DNA of 64,000 nucleotides, taken from positions 1-64,000 of the forward strand of contig NZ_JAHUTT010000008.1 in the NCBI RefSeq assembly GCF_019209865.1. The letters run 5' to 3'. Position 1 is the stretch's first letter. Every line of letters begins with the position of its first letter. Both the position numbers and the translations under genes were made by a program. Positions 26,125 through 34,578 of this stretch are shown here, piece by piece. The notes under the pieces are model-generated. The model did no database searches. It was not told the DNA's origin and was given only the letters and a program-made list of their open reading frames with translations. The DNA comes from Shewanella sp. NIFS-20-20 (GTDB lineage: Bacteria; Pseudomonadota; Gammaproteobacteria; Enterobacterales; Shewanellaceae).

Positions 26125-27055
26125 AGATAGCCCATATTACAAACAGGTTTCTTTGCTCATAAGAATGCTGCCTGTGGTAGCAACAGAGACGGTTTTTGCA
26201 CTTAAAGGTGGCACCGCCATTAATTTATTTGTGAGAGATTTTCCTCGGTTATCTGTAGATATTGATCTTGCTTATCTTCCACTTGAACCAAGAGATGAGG
26301 CTTTGATTAATGTCAGGGCTGCATTGCAGCGCATTACAGACAGAATCAATACTCAACCAGATATCAGAGCGGCATTTCAGGATAATAAAGCTGATGAACT
26401 GAGAATAGTTGTATCAAGTCCGGTTGCGACGATCAAAATTGAAGTGTCGCCCGTCGCCAGAGGTACATTGCATAGTGCAGAAATAATGGCAGTTCAAGAG
26501 TCTGTTGAATACGAGTTTGGTTATGCTGAGATTCAGGTAGTCAGTCTTCCCGATCTGTATGGTGGGAAATTGTGTGCTGCAATGGATCGCCAACATCCTC
26601 GCGACTTATTTGATGTGCGTATGTTACTTGGCAGTGAAGGGGTTTCGAGAGAGATTTTAGTGGGTTTTTTAACCTATACATTAAGTCATCCTCGGCCTAT
26701 TAATGAAGTCATGTCGCCAAACTGGCAGCCGCTGAATGAGAAATTTCAGGCAGAATTTGATGGAATGACTTTTGAAAAAGTTGAATGCGAAGACTTAGCT
26801 TCTGTTAGGCCTATGATGTTAACTTCGCTGCAAAAACATTTCACAGAAAGGGATTATGCTTTCCTTATGTCATTCAAAAGAGGGCAACCTGACTGGGCAT
26901 TGTTTGACTATCCTAATGCAGCAGACTTGCCAGCGATTCGTTGGAAGTTGCAGAACATAAACAAATTGGCAAAGAATCAAGCAAAACATCAAGAGCAATT
27001 AGATAAATTGAAGCAAGTGCTTGATGATTGGCTTGTTAACGCAAACGCCGAGTAA
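26117..27055 (+). CDS. mosT: MosT, toxin (AbiEii-type nucleotidyltransferase)
   Basis: This 312-residue nucleotidyltransferase-fold toxin shows the key motif FALKGGTAINLF followed by LSVDIDLAYLP (the GG and DxD metal-binding residues) near residues 27-50. A second conserved segment, LPDLYGGKLCAAMDRQHPRDLFDV, is typical of AbiEii/MosT proteins. Such enzymes block growth when freed from the antitoxin. The ATG at 26117 follows AGGTG and lies inside the end of mosA, so synthesis is coupled. Confidence 0.88.
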   Translation: MDKDSPYYKQVSLLIRMLPVVATETVFALKGGTAINLFVRDFPRLSVDIDLAYLPLEPRDEALINVRAALQRITDRINTQPDIRAAFQDNKADELRIVVSSPVATIKIEVSPVARGTLHSAEIMAVQESVEYEFGYAEIQVVSLPDLYGGKLCAAMDRQHPRDLFDVRMLLGSEGVSREILVGFLTYTLSHPRPINEVMSPNWQPLNEKFQAEFDGMTFEKVECEDLASVRPMMLTSLQKHFTERDYAFLMSFKRGQPDWALFDYPNAADLPAIRWKLQNINKLAKNQAKHQEQLDKLKQVLDDWLVNANAE

Positions 27056-27094
27056 TTCGTTTATAACAAACCTCAACGAGCTATAAGCCCCCTA

Positions 27095-27186
27095 GTTAGA
27101 TTGCGATTTCTTCAATCTATCTAACCGAGTCCACATAGGACAACTGCATAGACTGGAGCCTCGATTTACATTAACGAGGACTCCTC
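27095..27186 (+). promoter_or_regulatory. Two-hairpin leader of dsbC hiding its ribosome site
   Basis: Hairpin 1: GTTAGATTG (27095-27103) with CAATCTATCTAAC (27113-27125). Hairpin 2: GGAGCCTCG (27155-27163) with CGAGGACTCC (27175-27184), which contains the GAGGA ribosome site of the gene at 27187. The layout copies the leaders between 39.9 and 48.3 kb. Confidence 0.6.
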
Positions 27187-27879
27187 ATGCGAAAACTATC
27201 TCCAATCATTCTGGCGCTTGCGCTGTCTCCTTTGGTTCAAGCTGAACCTGTGTCTGAAGTGTCGCCCGTTGGCAAAATTGACGGCATGGTTTCTTTACCT
27301 GTCACGGGTATGAAAGCGGTCGAAAGCAATGGCCGTATTGTTTTCATGTCAGACAGTGGCCGGTTCGTCATTGATGGCACGCTCTATGATGCCTGGTCCA
27401 AAAAGCCGCTTACCAGCCTTGAAGAAATTCGTGAAGCGGGGAACACGCTGGACTTAGGTCGTCTTGGCCTAAAAATGGATGATTTGAATCCACTGACGCT
27501 GGGTGAAGGCAAAAAGAAAGTGGTGGTCTTTGTTGACCCACGATGCCCGCACTGCCATGAGCTTTTGAAACAAGCTTTACCGTTAACCAAAGAATACACC
27601 TTCCAAATACTCCCTGTGCCAGTGCTTGGTCCTGATTCAGAGCGTCAGGTTCGCCAGCTTGGCTGTGCGCGTGACAAAAAAGCGGCCACCGATGCATTGC
27701 TGAATGGCCGGATTGGTAACCTAGAACAGGATGATGCCTGCAACTTAGAACCAATGCAGCGTACCTTGGTGACGGCTCAAATCCTGGGCATTCAAGGTGT
27801 GCCTTTCATCGTCGCCAATGATGGTCGCATCAGCCGAGGCCGTCCTTATGATCTTTCTGCTTGGTTGGAGGGGCGTTAA
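27187..27879 (+). CDS. dsbC: DsbC-like periplasmic thiol:disulfide isomerase
   Basis: This 230-residue protein has a signal peptide (SPIILALALSPLVQA), an N-terminal dimerisation-type region and a thioredoxin domain carrying the active-site CPHC (VFVDPRCPHCHELL, about residue 120) and the cis-Pro loop GVPFIVAN. It should reshuffle disulfides in Cys-rich channel proteins such as TraN and TraU. It starts the dsbC-traC-...-traN operon right of HS2, and its TAA overlaps the traC ATG. Confidence 0.88.
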   Translation: MRKLSPIILALALSPLVQAEPVSEVSPVGKIDGMVSLPVTGMKAVESNGRIVFMSDSGRFVIDGTLYDAWSKKPLTSLEEIREAGNTLDLGRLGLKMDDLNPLTLGEGKKKVVVFVDPRCPHCHELLKQALPLTKEYTFQILPVPVLGPDSERQVRQLGCARDKKAATDALLNGRIGNLEQDDACNLEPMQRTLVTAQILGIQGVPFIVANDGRISRGRPYDLSAWLEGR

Positions 27880-30290
27880 TGAAAGCCTCTCTGTATTCAG
27901 GGCAACGCGCTTCAGAGCTCTTGCCAGTATTGGCCTATTCCGACGATGAGCAACTGTTTTTCATGGAAGACCAGAGTGTTGGCTTTGGTTTTCTATGTGA
28001 CCCATTGCCTGGTGGTGATGAGTCTGTTGCAGACAGGGTTAATGTTCTACTCAACAACGACTGGCCAAAAGACACTTTGCTGCAATTTGGCCTGTACGCC
28101 TCGCCTGATATTCAAACCGACCTTCAGCGCATGATGGGCTTACGGCATCGTCAATCCGATCCATTGCTTAGGGCGTCGATACGCAAACGTGCGGATTTCC
28201 TCGATGGGGGCACGGTTCAATCGATAGAAGAATCGACCCAGACTCAGGTACGCAACTTTCAACTGATCGTCACCTGCAAATTGCCTTTGGAAAGTCCTAT
28301 ACCGACGGAGCGTGAGTTGAGTCGAGCATCCGCGCTTCGAGCTTCTTTCTCTCAGGCGTTGGCAACGGTTGGTTTTCGCGTCACTGAGATGACTGACCGA
28401 AATTGGCTCGCGGCATTAAGTGCGCAACTTAACTGGGGAAAAGATGCTTCTTGGCGTAATCCATCTCCAATCCGCAGTGAGGCAGATAAACCACTTCGAG
28501 AGCAAGTGTTGGATTATGACCGAGCTATCAAGGTGGATAGCCAAGGTCTGATGCTGGGTGATTACCGAGTTAAAACCTTATCGTTTAAGCGCTTGCCTGA
28601 GCGGATCTGGTTTGGTCATGCCGCAAGTTTTGCGGGCGATATGATGACGGGCAGTCGCGGCTTACGCGGCAGCTTTTTGCTAAATGTCACCATTCACTTT
28701 CCTTCAGCCGAGGCGATGCGATCTCGTTTAGAGACGAAGCGTCAATGGGCGGTCAATCAGGCTTATGGCCCGATGCTCAAGTTTGTGCCGGTGCTGGCAG
28801 CCAAGAAAAAGGGGTTTGATGTTCTTTTTGAAGCCTTGCAAGAAGGTGATCGTCCTATTCGGGCAAATATGACCTTAACGCTGTTTTCCCCGACGGAAGA
28901 GGCGTCCATCAGCTCTGTTTCAAATGCTCGAACTTATTTCAAAGAACTCGGGTTTGAGCTGATGGAAGACAAGTACTTCTGTTTGCCCATTTTCCTGAAT
29001 GCCTTGCCATTTGGTGCCGACCGCCAGGCGATGAACGACTTGTTTCGATTTAAGACCATGGCGACACGACATGTGATCCCACTGTTGCCTTTGTTTGCAG
29101 ATTGGAAAGGCACGGGCACGCCAGTGATTAACTTTGTTTCCCGCAATGGCCAGATCATGAGTGTGTCCCTTTATGACTCGGGCAGTAATTACAACTGTTG
29201 CATCGCGGCGCAATCGGGATCGGGCAAGTCATTCCTGGTGAACGAAATCATCTCCTCCTACTTATCTGAAGGCGGGCAATGCTGGGTAATTGATGTTGGC
29301 CGCTCTTATGAAAAGCTGTGTGAAGTCTATGATGGTGAGTTCTTACAGTTCGGGCGGGACAGTGGCATTTGCTTAAACCCGTTTGAAATCGTTGAGGACT
29401 ATGACGAAGAAGCGGATGTACTGGTTGGGTTATTGGCCGCAATGGCCGCACCTACGCAGTCATTAACCGATTTTCAGATGGCCAACCTAAAACGTCAGAC
29501 CCGTGAACTGTGGGAGAAAAAAGGTCGTGCCATGTTGGTTGATGATGTGGCAGAGGCTTTAAAAAATCATGAAGACCGACGTGTGCAGGACGTGGGTGAG
29601 CAGCTCTATCCGTTTACGACACAGGGCGAATATGGCCGCTTCTTTAATGGTCACAACAATATTCGCTTCAAAAACCGATTCACCGTTCTGGAGTTAGAAG
29701 AGCTCAAGGGGCGTAAGCATCTGCAACAAGTGGTGTTGCTTCAGCTTATCTACCAAATCCAACAGGAGATGTACTTAGGTGAGCGGGATCGTCGCAAGAT
29801 TGTGTTCATTGACGAAGCCTGGGATCTGCTGACTCAAGGTGATGTCGGTAAGTTTATCGAGACGGGTTACCGTCGATTTCGAAAATATGGCGGCAGTGCT
29901 GTAACAGTAACGCAGTCGGTCAACGATTTATACGACAGCCCTACAGGTAAAGCCATCGCTGAAAACTCGGCCAATATGTACCTGCTTGGCCAAAAAGCCG
30001 AAACCATCAACGCGCTCAAAAAAGAAGGCCGTTTGCCATTAGGTGAAGGCGGCTACGAATACCTGAAAACGGTTCATACCGTCACGGGTGTCTATTCCGA
30101 GATTTTCTTTATTACCGAGATGGGCACCGGGATTGGCCGCCTTATCGTCGATCCGTTTCACAAGCTGTTGTACTCGTCCCGTGCAGAAGATGTAAACGCG
30201 ATTAAACAGTTAACGCGCAAAGGCCTTTCTGTTGCTGATGCCATCTCTCAGTTGTTGAAGGAGCGAGGCTTTGACTGCTCCCCTCCCTAA
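27879..30290 (+). CDS. traC: TraC, VirB4-like pilus assembly ATPase
   Basis: This 803-residue ATPase energises pilus assembly at the inner membrane. Walker A is AAQSGSGKS with Lys450, and Walker B IVFIDEAWDLL is near residue 640. The TraC-specific N-terminal domain is present. I use ATG 27879, behind GGAGGGG and overlapping the dsbC stop. The last six residues (FDCSPP) are read partly from an inserted IS200/IS605-type element. Rejoining the flanks would give ERGFR and a TGA overlapping the next start, so only the extreme C-terminus is changed and function is probably kept. Confidence 0.92.
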   Translation: MKASLYSGQRASELLPVLAYSDDEQLFFMEDQSVGFGFLCDPLPGGDESVADRVNVLLNNDWPKDTLLQFGLYASPDIQTDLQRMMGLRHRQSDPLLRASIRKRADFLDGGTVQSIEESTQTQVRNFQLIVTCKLPLESPIPTERELSRASALRASFSQALATVGFRVTEMTDRNWLAALSAQLNWGKDASWRNPSPIRSEADKPLREQVLDYDRAIKVDSQGLMLGDYRVKTLSFKRLPERIWFGHAASFAGDMMTGSRGLRGSFLLNVTIHFPSAEAMRSRLETKRQWAVNQAYGPMLKFVPVLAAKKKGFDVLFEALQEGDRPIRANMTLTLFSPTEEASISSVSNARTYFKELGFELMEDKYFCLPIFLNALPFGADRQAMNDLFRFKTMATRHVIPLLPLFADWKGTGTPVINFVSRNGQIMSVSLYDSGSNYNCCIAAQSGSGKSFLVNEIISSYLSEGGQCWVIDVGRSYEKLCEVYDGEFLQFGRDSGICLNPFEIVEDYDEEADVLVGLLAAMAAPTQSLTDFQMANLKRQTRELWEKKGRAMLVDDVAEALKNHEDRRVQDVGEQLYPFTTQGEYGRFFNGHNNIRFKNRFTVLELEELKGRKHLQQVVLLQLIYQIQQEMYLGERDRRKIVFIDEAWDLLTQGDVGKFIETGYRRFRKYGGSAVTVTQSVNDLYDSPTGKAIAENSANMYLLGQKAETINALKKEGRLPLGEGGYEYLKTVHTVTGVYSEIFFITEMGTGIGRLIVDPFHKLLYSSRAEDVNAIKQLTRKGLSVADAISQLLKERGFDCSPP

Positions 30291-30420
30291 AGGAAGGGGA
30301 TTCTTGTTTCAAGGCGTTATGCCCGAAGTTCATTAGAACAATCGGGACTTACTTACGCTCCACAAGCTAACACCGCTTGCCCAGCGGCTTTGATATTAAT
30401 AGCGGCATTGGTATCACGGT
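30271..30420 (-). ncRNA. Predicted omega (guide) RNA region of TnpB
   Basis: In this family the omega RNA overlaps the tnpB 3' end and the right-end hairpin, and its guide reads into the flanking DNA. Here the scaffold would run leftward from about 30420 to 30271. The guide would start with AGCCTCGCTCCTTC, copied from the 3' end of traC. The limits are inferred from the family rule, not from a visible promoter. Confidence 0.4.
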
Positions 30421-31456
30421 CTAAGCGCGCTTCACACGCTGGACAAGTCCAATGCCTTATATGTAACGGTAGAGAATCAACTACGTGACCACAGCAATTA
30501 CAACGCTTACTAGACGGATACCACTTGTCAATCTGGACAAGTGTTCTGCCGCGCCATTCTGCTTTGTACTCAAGCTGCCTAACCATTTCGCCCCAATTGG
30601 CGTCACCAATGGCCTTAGCAAGTCGCGGATTCTTGACCATGTTTTTAACGCTCAAACTCTCACAGCTAATCACTTGGTTTTCGTTTATCAACGTAGTGGT
30701 GAGTTTGTGGGTAAAGTCGCGGCGGCAGTCGGCAATCTTCGCCTGAATGCGAGCAACTTTGATTCTGGCTTTGTGGAAGTTGGCAGTTCCTTTCTTCTTC
30801 TTGGAAAGGCGGCGTTGCGCCTGAGCCAATTTCTTCTCGTACTTTGCAGTATGGCGGGGATTGCCAGATTTAAACCCGTCAGCGGTAATCACAAGGTCGG
30901 TCAAACCCAAATCAATACCCGTTGTCTTTTTGGTAACAGGCAGTGGTTTAGGCTCGAAGCGGCAAAGCATAGACACGAAGTAGCGGCCTGCACTGTCTTT
31001 CGAGATAGTGACGGTAGTTGGTTCGCTAGGAAGTTCACGCGACCAGCGAATATCAAGCGGCTGTTTGGACTTGGCAATGTAGATATTGCCATCTTTGAAC
31101 TTAAACGCCGACTTCGTGAATTCTGCGCTTTGCTTGCTGCGCTTCTTCTTAAAGGCTGGATACTTCGCCCTTCCTTCAAAGAAGTTCTTAAACGCAGTTT
31201 GTTGATGGCGCAAAGATTGTTGGAGCGGTACACACGACACGCTGTTAAGCCATTCAAACTCAGTTTGCTTCTTGAGTTCGGTCAGCTTAGAGCTTGCCGT
31301 GTTGTAGTTAACCTTTTTGCTTTCGTTGTAGAAAGCGTCGGTACGCCATTTAAGGATCGCGTTATAAACGAAACGCACACAGCCGAAAGTCTGCGCAAGC
31401 AATTGAGCCTGTTCAGTCGTTGGGTAAAAGCGTTGTTTAATAGCGATCTCTTTCAT
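30353..31456 (-). CDS. tnpB: TnpB, RNA-guided endonuclease of the IS200/IS605 family
   Basis: This is a 367-residue full-length TnpB. The RuvC catalytic residues are all present: Asp182 (GIDLGLTD), Glu266 (SCESLSV) and Asp348 (RDTNAA). The zinc ribbon has C319xxC322 and C338xxC341. TnpB cuts DNA matching a guide carried by the omega RNA made from the element's right end, which favours retention of the element at its donor site. The N-terminal KQRFYPTTEQAQLLAQTFGCVRFVYN segment is standard. No frameshift is present. The gene is antisense to the surrounding tra operon. Confidence 0.92.
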   Translation of the reverse strand: MKEIAIKQRFYPTTEQAQLLAQTFGCVRFVYNAILKWRTDAFYNESKKVNYNTASSKLTELKKQTEFEWLNSVSCVPLQQSLRHQQTAFKNFFEGRAKYPAFKKKRSKQSAEFTKSAFKFKDGNIYIAKSKQPLDIRWSRELPSEPTTVTISKDSAGRYFVSMLCRFEPKPLPVTKKTTGIDLGLTDLVITADGFKSGNPRHTAKYEKKLAQAQRRLSKKKKGTANFHKARIKVARIQAKIADCRRDFTHKLTTTLINENQVISCESLSVKNMVKNPRLAKAIGDANWGEMVRQLEYKAEWRGRTLVQIDKWYPSSKRCNCCGHVVDSLPLHIRHWTCPACEARLDRDTNAAINIKAAGQAVLACGA

Positions 31457-31585
31457 AGTTCACAAGAATACAGTTGTTTTTGTGAAAGTAAATATTAACA
31501 TTAACCAATCGGGTAGTTTTTGCTCCTTCGGAGCAACCGCTATCCCTCCTCGCCCTAGAAGGACGGGGTTTCTCGCGGGATTTAG

Positions 31586-31933
31586 ATGAATAAGACCACG
31601 CTTTGGCCATTTATGGCCTCTATTACTTTGTCTATTGCTGGTAGCGGTTTAATGACCAGCTGGCTTTTAATGAAAACACTCGAACCCATCCACAGCCAGT
31701 TGGCGTTAAGTACGCCCATTGCAGTCGTGGATTTTGGGGATGCGGTGTTGTCACTGGGTCCTAATGCCAGCGAACAAGACATCGAATCCAGGTTGCTTCA
31801 GACCAATCAGCAAATTGAAAAGTTAAAAGCAGCCGGTTTTATCGTGCTGGATGCCCAAGCGGTGGTTGGCGCTGATGATTCTGTTTTCGTGCCAGTAGGC
31901 TCAAAGGAGGTGTCTCATGCAGATACTCCGTAA
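31586..31933 (+). CDS. TrbI-like F-type conjugation protein
   Basis: This 115-residue protein has one N-terminal membrane helix (about 8-28; FMASITLSIAGSGLMTSWLL) and a periplasmic part beginning STPIAVVDF and ending in a helical segment (EQDIESRLLQTNQQIEKLKAAGFIVLDAQAVV). This matches TrbI-type proteins in which a VxDF... and VLDAxAV pattern is conserved; they affect pilus outgrowth. Before the insertion element arrived, its ATG probably overlapped the traC stop. It overlaps trhF by 17 bases. Expression may now depend on read-through of the element. Confidence 0.72.
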   Translation: MNKTTLWPFMASITLSIAGSGLMTSWLLMKTLEPIHSQLALSTPIAVVDFGDAVLSLGPNASEQDIESRLLQTNQQIEKLKAAGFIVLDAQAVVGADDSVFVPVGSKEVSHADTP

Positions 31934-32429
31934 AAGAATGCCTTGGCGGCCATATCTCATCCGGCTGACCATTCTTGCGTTAATCATGGCCTTGGTAGGC
32001 ACCTATGCCATGATGCGCTACCGAATAGGTATTGATACCCAGCAAGAGCGCTGCCTTCCTGATACCACGGTATATCTGATTGACTTATGGAATAAAGAGC
32101 CCGTTAAGGATGGTCTGTATGCCTTCCACTCAAAAGGACTCGCTCCGTTATATAACGACGGTACTCGGATGCTGAAACGCCTAACAGGGATGCCAGGGGA
32201 TGAAGTCAAGGTGACGCCTGAGCATGTGCTGGTGAATGGTGCTGAAGTCTCTACCGGCATGGCATTAGCCCAGCGTCTTGGTGTGGCTGAAACAGAATTT
32301 AGCCGCTCATTGACGCTGCAAGAAAACGAGTATTGGTTTTCCGGTGAGGCCGCAACGAGTTTCGACTCCCGTTATTGGAATGCCGTTAAGCGCGAGCAGA
32401 TTGTCGGTCGCGCTTGGCCGCTTTGGTAG
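31917..32429 (+). CDS. trhF: TrhF, S26-type signal peptidase-like pilin processing protein
   Basis: This 170-residue protein has a basic N-terminus, one membrane helix (about 16-33) and an S26/TraF-type catalytic domain. The conserved KRLTGMPGD box supplies the general-base Lys87. At the expected nucleophile position the protein has Cys46 (RCLPDTTVYLIDL) where classical leader peptidases have Ser. It is expected to process pilin or another transfer protein at the periplasmic face. The ATG follows AAAGGAGGTG, an exceptionally strong ribosome site. Confidence 0.82.
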   Translation: MQILRKRMPWRPYLIRLTILALIMALVGTYAMMRYRIGIDTQQERCLPDTTVYLIDLWNKEPVKDGLYAFHSKGLAPLYNDGTRMLKRLTGMPGDEVKVTPEHVLVNGAEVSTGMALAQRLGVAETEFSRSLTLQENEYWFSGEAATSFDSRYWNAVKREQIVGRAWPLW

Positions 32430-32436
32430 GAGGTGG

Positions 32437-33564
32437 ATGATGAGAAGACTATGCCTCTTATTTTTGTTGGTTGCTCCATTGGCTTGGGTGCAAGTGTCCT
32501 GGGCACAAGAGCCTTATCCGTTGTCTGACGAGGACAAAAAGATCGTCGAAATGAGCCGCAGCATTTTACAAAGTGCTGTGGATGGTGCATCTGAATTTAT
32601 AGAGCCTTTTGCACCGGTTGAACAACCTGCGTCGCTCAAACACAGCGATGAATGGTTGATATTTGCGTCGTCCTCACTGGGAGATTCGTCACTGAAGCAG
32701 CTTTTCAAAGAGGCCAGTGCTACCGGCGCTATTGTGTTGTTTCGGGGAATTCCTGAAGGAAAGACCTTGGGGGCAGCTATCCGTGATTGGCATACCCTGA
32801 TGACGGGGCTTGATCCTGTTCCTCAGGTTCGAATCGATCCGAAAGCCTTTGTGCACTGGCGGGTGACTAGCGTGCCTGCCATTTTTCGCATAGACGATGA
32901 CAAGGTGACTGCAAGTGCACTAGGGGTTTACAGCAAGGACTGGTTGCAACGCCAAATTGAAACCGGCAATACCGGTTCATTGGGTCAACGCGGTCCGATT
33001 CATTCGATTTTAGAACCGGATTTGATGCAAGTGGCGATGCAGCGATTACAGTCGATTGACCTGGGCGCATTAAAGAAAAAAGCCATTGAGCGTTTCTGGT
33101 CTCGCCAAACATTCACTGACTTACCCAAAGCCACGCAGTATCGGATAAGAACGGTTGATCCAACCATCGTCATGCAGCGGCCACTATTGGATGCCAATGG
33201 CCGAACATTGATCCCAGCAGGAACGCGTATTAACCCGCTCAAAGCCTTGCCATTTACTCAGCAGCTCGTGGTGTTTAATGCGTCGAACGCTGAAGAAGTG
33301 GACGCAGTAGCGCATTGGCTTGAGACGCAAGATAGGACGCTGCGCCGCATTACGCTTATCACCACGCAGCTCGACCGTGCCCAAGGCTGGAATCGCCTCA
33401 ATGCGCTCGAAAAGACATTGGATAGTCCGGTTTACCTTCTCAATGCCTCGCTAAAGCAGCGCTTTGATCTGCAAGTCACCCCATCGTTTGTTCAAGCAAA
33501 GGGGCTCGCGTTTGAAATAGAAGAAATTCCAGCAAAGGAGCTTGTTCATGAAAAAGCTCAATAA
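32437..33564 (+). CDS. traW: TraW with fused TrbC-type domain
   Basis: The start at 32437 follows TAGGAGG and gives a signal peptide (LCLLFLLVAPLAWVQVSWA). The N-terminal half (about 60-150) is TrbC-like (LIFASSSLGDSSLKQLFKEASATGAIVLFRGI and SVPAIFRI), and the C-terminal half (about 220-370) is TraW-like (LLDANGRTLIPAGTRINPL, FDLQVTPSFVQAKG). F plasmids encode these as two proteins. The SXT family joins them, so the 375-residue fusion is normal here. It acts in the periplasm in pilus assembly and overlaps traU by 17 bases. Confidence 0.88.
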   Translation: MMRRLCLLFLLVAPLAWVQVSWAQEPYPLSDEDKKIVEMSRSILQSAVDGASEFIEPFAPVEQPASLKHSDEWLIFASSSLGDSSLKQLFKEASATGAIVLFRGIPEGKTLGAAIRDWHTLMTGLDPVPQVRIDPKAFVHWRVTSVPAIFRIDDDKVTASALGVYSKDWLQRQIETGNTGSLGQRGPIHSILEPDLMQVAMQRLQSIDLGALKKKAIERFWSRQTFTDLPKATQYRIRTVDPTIVMQRPLLDANGRTLIPAGTRINPLKALPFTQQLVVFNASNAEEVDAVAHWLETQDRTLRRITLITTQLDRAQGWNRLNALEKTLDSPVYLLNASLKQRFDLQVTPSFVQAKGLAFEIEEIPAKELVHEKAQ

Positions 33565-34576
33565 TACGTATCGTCTGATGCGGACTCTCGTTGTCATGTT
33601 TGTCCTAAGCGCCTCTATTCCTGCAAAAGCCGAATTGACTTGCCCAGACGCGGGGTTATTGTCCGGCAAGTTGCTGACGGATGTTTGCTGGTCATGCATT
33701 TTTCCTATCCGGGTTGCCGGTCTTCCTCTTGGCTCTGGCAATGTCCCAAGCGGCGCATCAAATAAGTCATTTTGCTTATGTGAAGACAACTTAGGCGTGC
33801 CAAGGCCAGGTATTGTTACCAGTATGTGGGAGCCAGCGCGTTTGATTGAACTGGTCAGAACGCCAGGTTGTTCGCCTTCACTGGGAGGGATTCGCTTACC
33901 GTTAGGTGATAGGCGATTGCAAGGTGGTCATGGTGAAGGTGAATACGATACCGGTGATCTTGCTTTCTACCATTACCATTATTACGCCTTTCCGCTTTTG
34001 GTCATGCTCGATTTGTTCATGGATGGCAATTGCAATGCCGATGGTTACATGGATTTTGACTTGATGTATTTGTCGGAATTGGACCCAACATGGCTGAACG
34101 ATGAACTGGCCTTTTTTACTCAGCCTGAAGCTGCTGCTGTTGCTAATCCATTGGCTATCTCTGCTTGTACCGCTGACGCTGCTTCATCAACGCTTGGTAA
34201 ACCCATCGATCAGTTGTTTTGGTGTGCTGGCAGTTGGGGCCATCTCTATCCGTTATCTGGCCACACCTTAGCCTTTGGTTCATTAGCAGAAAACACCAGC
34301 CATTTAGCGGCGCGTGCAATCGCGGCTCAACACAGGCGTGGTCTTGCAAGACGAACAATGGGGAACAGTGCGCTATGCCGACCTGTTATCGAACCCATGC
34401 TGCCGAAATCCCAATACAAGATGAGTATGTTCTTCCCTGTACCAGAAACTGAAAGTGCGCATGTCATCGGTGAAAGCACCATGAAATGGGGAGAGTGGCG
34501 AACGATCCCCGGTGCCGGAGAAGATGCGCTCTACATTTTGTGGCGCTGGCAAGACTGCTGTAACTCGGGAGGTTAA
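33548..34576 (+). CDS. traU: TraU, Cys-rich periplasmic mating protein
   Basis: This is a 342-residue periplasmic protein with signal peptide (MRTLVVMFVLSASIPAKA) and the TraU signature LLTDVCWSCIFPIRVAG near residues 45-60, then CLCEDNLGVPRPGI and WEPARLIELVRTPGC. The several Cys would need the DsbC encoded upstream. TraU supports DNA transfer more than pilus growth. The ATG at 33548 follows AAAGGAGC; an in-frame TTG two codons earlier is less likely. Confidence 0.92.
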   Translation: MKKLNNTYRLMRTLVVMFVLSASIPAKAELTCPDAGLLSGKLLTDVCWSCIFPIRVAGLPLGSGNVPSGASNKSFCLCEDNLGVPRPGIVTSMWEPARLIELVRTPGCSPSLGGIRLPLGDRRLQGGHGEGEYDTGDLAFYHYHYYAFPLLVMLDLFMDGNCNADGYMDFDLMYLSELDPTWLNDELAFFTQPEAAAVANPLAISACTADAASSTLGKPIDQLFWCAGSWGHLYPLSGHTLAFGSLAENTSHLAARAIAAQHRRGLARRTMGNSALCRPVIEPMLPKSQYKMSMFFPVPETESAHVIGESTMKWGEWRTIPGAGEDALYILWRWQDCCNSGG

Positions 34577-34578
34577 CT

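Larger units (their letters stand above)
30271..31581 (-). mobile_element. tnpB-only IS200/IS605-family (IS1341-like) element
   Basis: A single tnpB gene is flanked by the subterminal hairpins typical of the family: CCCTCCC-TAAA-GGAAGGGG near 30280 (right end in the element's own direction) and CGCCCTAGAAGGACGGGG near 31550 (left end). No tnpA and no target duplication are seen, as expected. The element end at 30271 is placed by reading TCAA, a known right-end cleavage motif in the family, on the minus strand. The other end near 31581 is inferred from restoring traC. It sits inside the traC-to-traN operon in the opposite orientation. Confidence 0.8.

Noticed and set aside
30485-31498. 337-residue plus-strand open frame opposite tnpB
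   Set aside because: It is the antisense shadow of tnpB: the protein has no coherent motifs, while the minus frame has all TnpB catalytic residues.
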